Source of the DNA: Pseudorhodobacter antarcticus
GTDB lineage: Bacteria > Pseudomonadota > Alphaproteobacteria > Rhodobacterales > Rhodobacteraceae
Direction of reading: 5' to 3'
Assembly: GCA_945897655.1 (NCBI GenBank)
Contig: CAMDHB010000231.1
Coordinates: forward strand, 1 to 5,906
DNA: 5,906 nucleotides
Position 1 is the first letter of the stretch. Every line of letters starts with the position of its first letter. Both the position numbers and the translations under genes were made by a program. The notes beneath the pieces were generated by a model. That model was not told where the DNA came from. It ran no database searches and saw only the letters and a list, made by a program, of their open reading frames with translations. Positions 5,594 through 5,906 of this stretch are shown here, piece after piece.

Positions 5594-5906
5594 CCCAAAC
5601 CCTGCATCGCAACCACGGCTGCACCCTCATCCGGGCTGCCCGGAAACCGCTTGCCCACCTCGGCCAGCGTCACACAGGCCTCGGGCGTCTGGCCCAGCTT
5701 GCCCAGTGACTGCCCCAGCTTGGTCAATGCCTGCCCAGCCATCTCCCCCTCAGGCGCGCCTGAAAACGCATCCAGATAGGCCCGTGCCGCCTTGGCCGTA
5801 TCGCCCATCTGCGTCAACGCATCGCCCCGCAACACGCCCGCCTTTTGGGCTAACGCCCCACCAGGATAGGTCTGGGCATAGGTCGCAAAGAGGTCCGCGG
5901 CGGTAC
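5584..5906 (-). CDS. cpoB: Tol-Pal system TPR protein CpoB/YbgF, C-terminal part (5' end outside window)
   Basis: 106 C-terminal codons are visible; the frame is open to the window edge, so the GTG at 5835 is internal. CpoB is a periplasmic protein of the Tol-Pal complex that coordinates peptidoglycan synthesis with outer-membrane constriction in E. coli. Seen here: two to three helical TPR-like units, including ADLFATYAQTYPGG, ALAQKAGVLRGDALTQMGD, AKAARAYLDAFSGAPEGEMA and ALTKLGQSLGKLGQTPEAC, then TLAEVGKRFPGSP and the ending MQGLGCP. The pattern of LG-x-SL-x-x-LG, EAC-x-TL, V-x-x-RFP-x-S and a terminal LGC is typical of the YbgF C-terminus. Position directly before tilS supports the call, since tolB-pal-ybgF-tilS-ftsH is a recurrent alphaproteobacterial order. 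The N-terminal coiled coil and signal peptide are outside the window. Confidence 0.85.
   Translation of the reverse strand, partial: TAADLFATYAQTYPGGALAQKAGVLRGDALTQMGDTAKAARAYLDAFSGAPEGEMAGQALTKLGQSLGKLGQTPEACVTLAEVGKRFPGSPDEGAAVVAMQGLGCP

Noticed and set aside
1..5906. tRNA, rRNA, CRISPR, insertion sequence or defence system
   Set aside because: No CCA-ended cloverleaf, spaced direct repeats, transposase motifs or terminal inverted repeats were seen. Nearly every base is accounted for by the six protein genes.

Overview
The window reads as part of an alphaproteobacterial chromosome, most likely Rhodobacterales/roseobacter-like. The grounds are the GC-rich codon use, a cpoB(ybgF)-tilS-ftsH gene order known from this group, and RTX and FtsH sequences of the type seen in marine Rhodobacteraceae. 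This placement is recall-based inference; no database search was possible.

Layout: the left end (bases 1-959, + strand) is the 3' part of an RTX-type calcium-binding exoprotein gene, cut by the window edge. It has two blocks of glycine/aspartate nonapeptides, a spacer between them, and a C-terminal domain like that of serralysins (M10 peptidases). Everything else (954-5906) is on the - strand and looks like one operon. In transcription order it holds the 3' end of cpoB/ybgF (Tol-Pal accessory TPR protein, cut by the right edge), tilS (tRNA-Ile lysidine synthetase), ftsH (membrane AAA+ zinc protease), a trans-aconitate methyltransferase-like gene (tam) and a MOSC-domain gene. Junctions are tight: cpoB/tilS overlap by 10 or 4 nt, ftsH/tam overlap by 4 nt (TTGA), and tam and the MOSC gene are 3 nt apart. 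Only the 93-nt tilS-ftsH gap can hold regulatory sequence. It contains a strong ribosome binding site, a small GC hairpin and a weak candidate (possibly heat-shock type) promoter. There is no gene-free stretch longer than 93 nt.

How the genes work together: cpoB, tilS and ftsH are housekeeping genes for envelope constriction, decoding of AUA codons and membrane-protein quality control. The tam-like and MOSC genes look like small metabolic or detoxification passengers, translationally linked downstream of ftsH. The RTX gene converges on the operon and its stop overlaps the MOSC gene's stop by 6 bp; I infer that it is a separately controlled, type I-secreted surface or extracellular protein.

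I found no tRNA, rRNA, CRISPR array, insertion sequence or defence system, and nothing amounting to a new biological system. The points worth a second look are modest: the convergent stop overlap without a visible terminator, the TTG-coupled starts, a 7-base homopolymer in an extended TilS N-terminus, and the ftsH leader.
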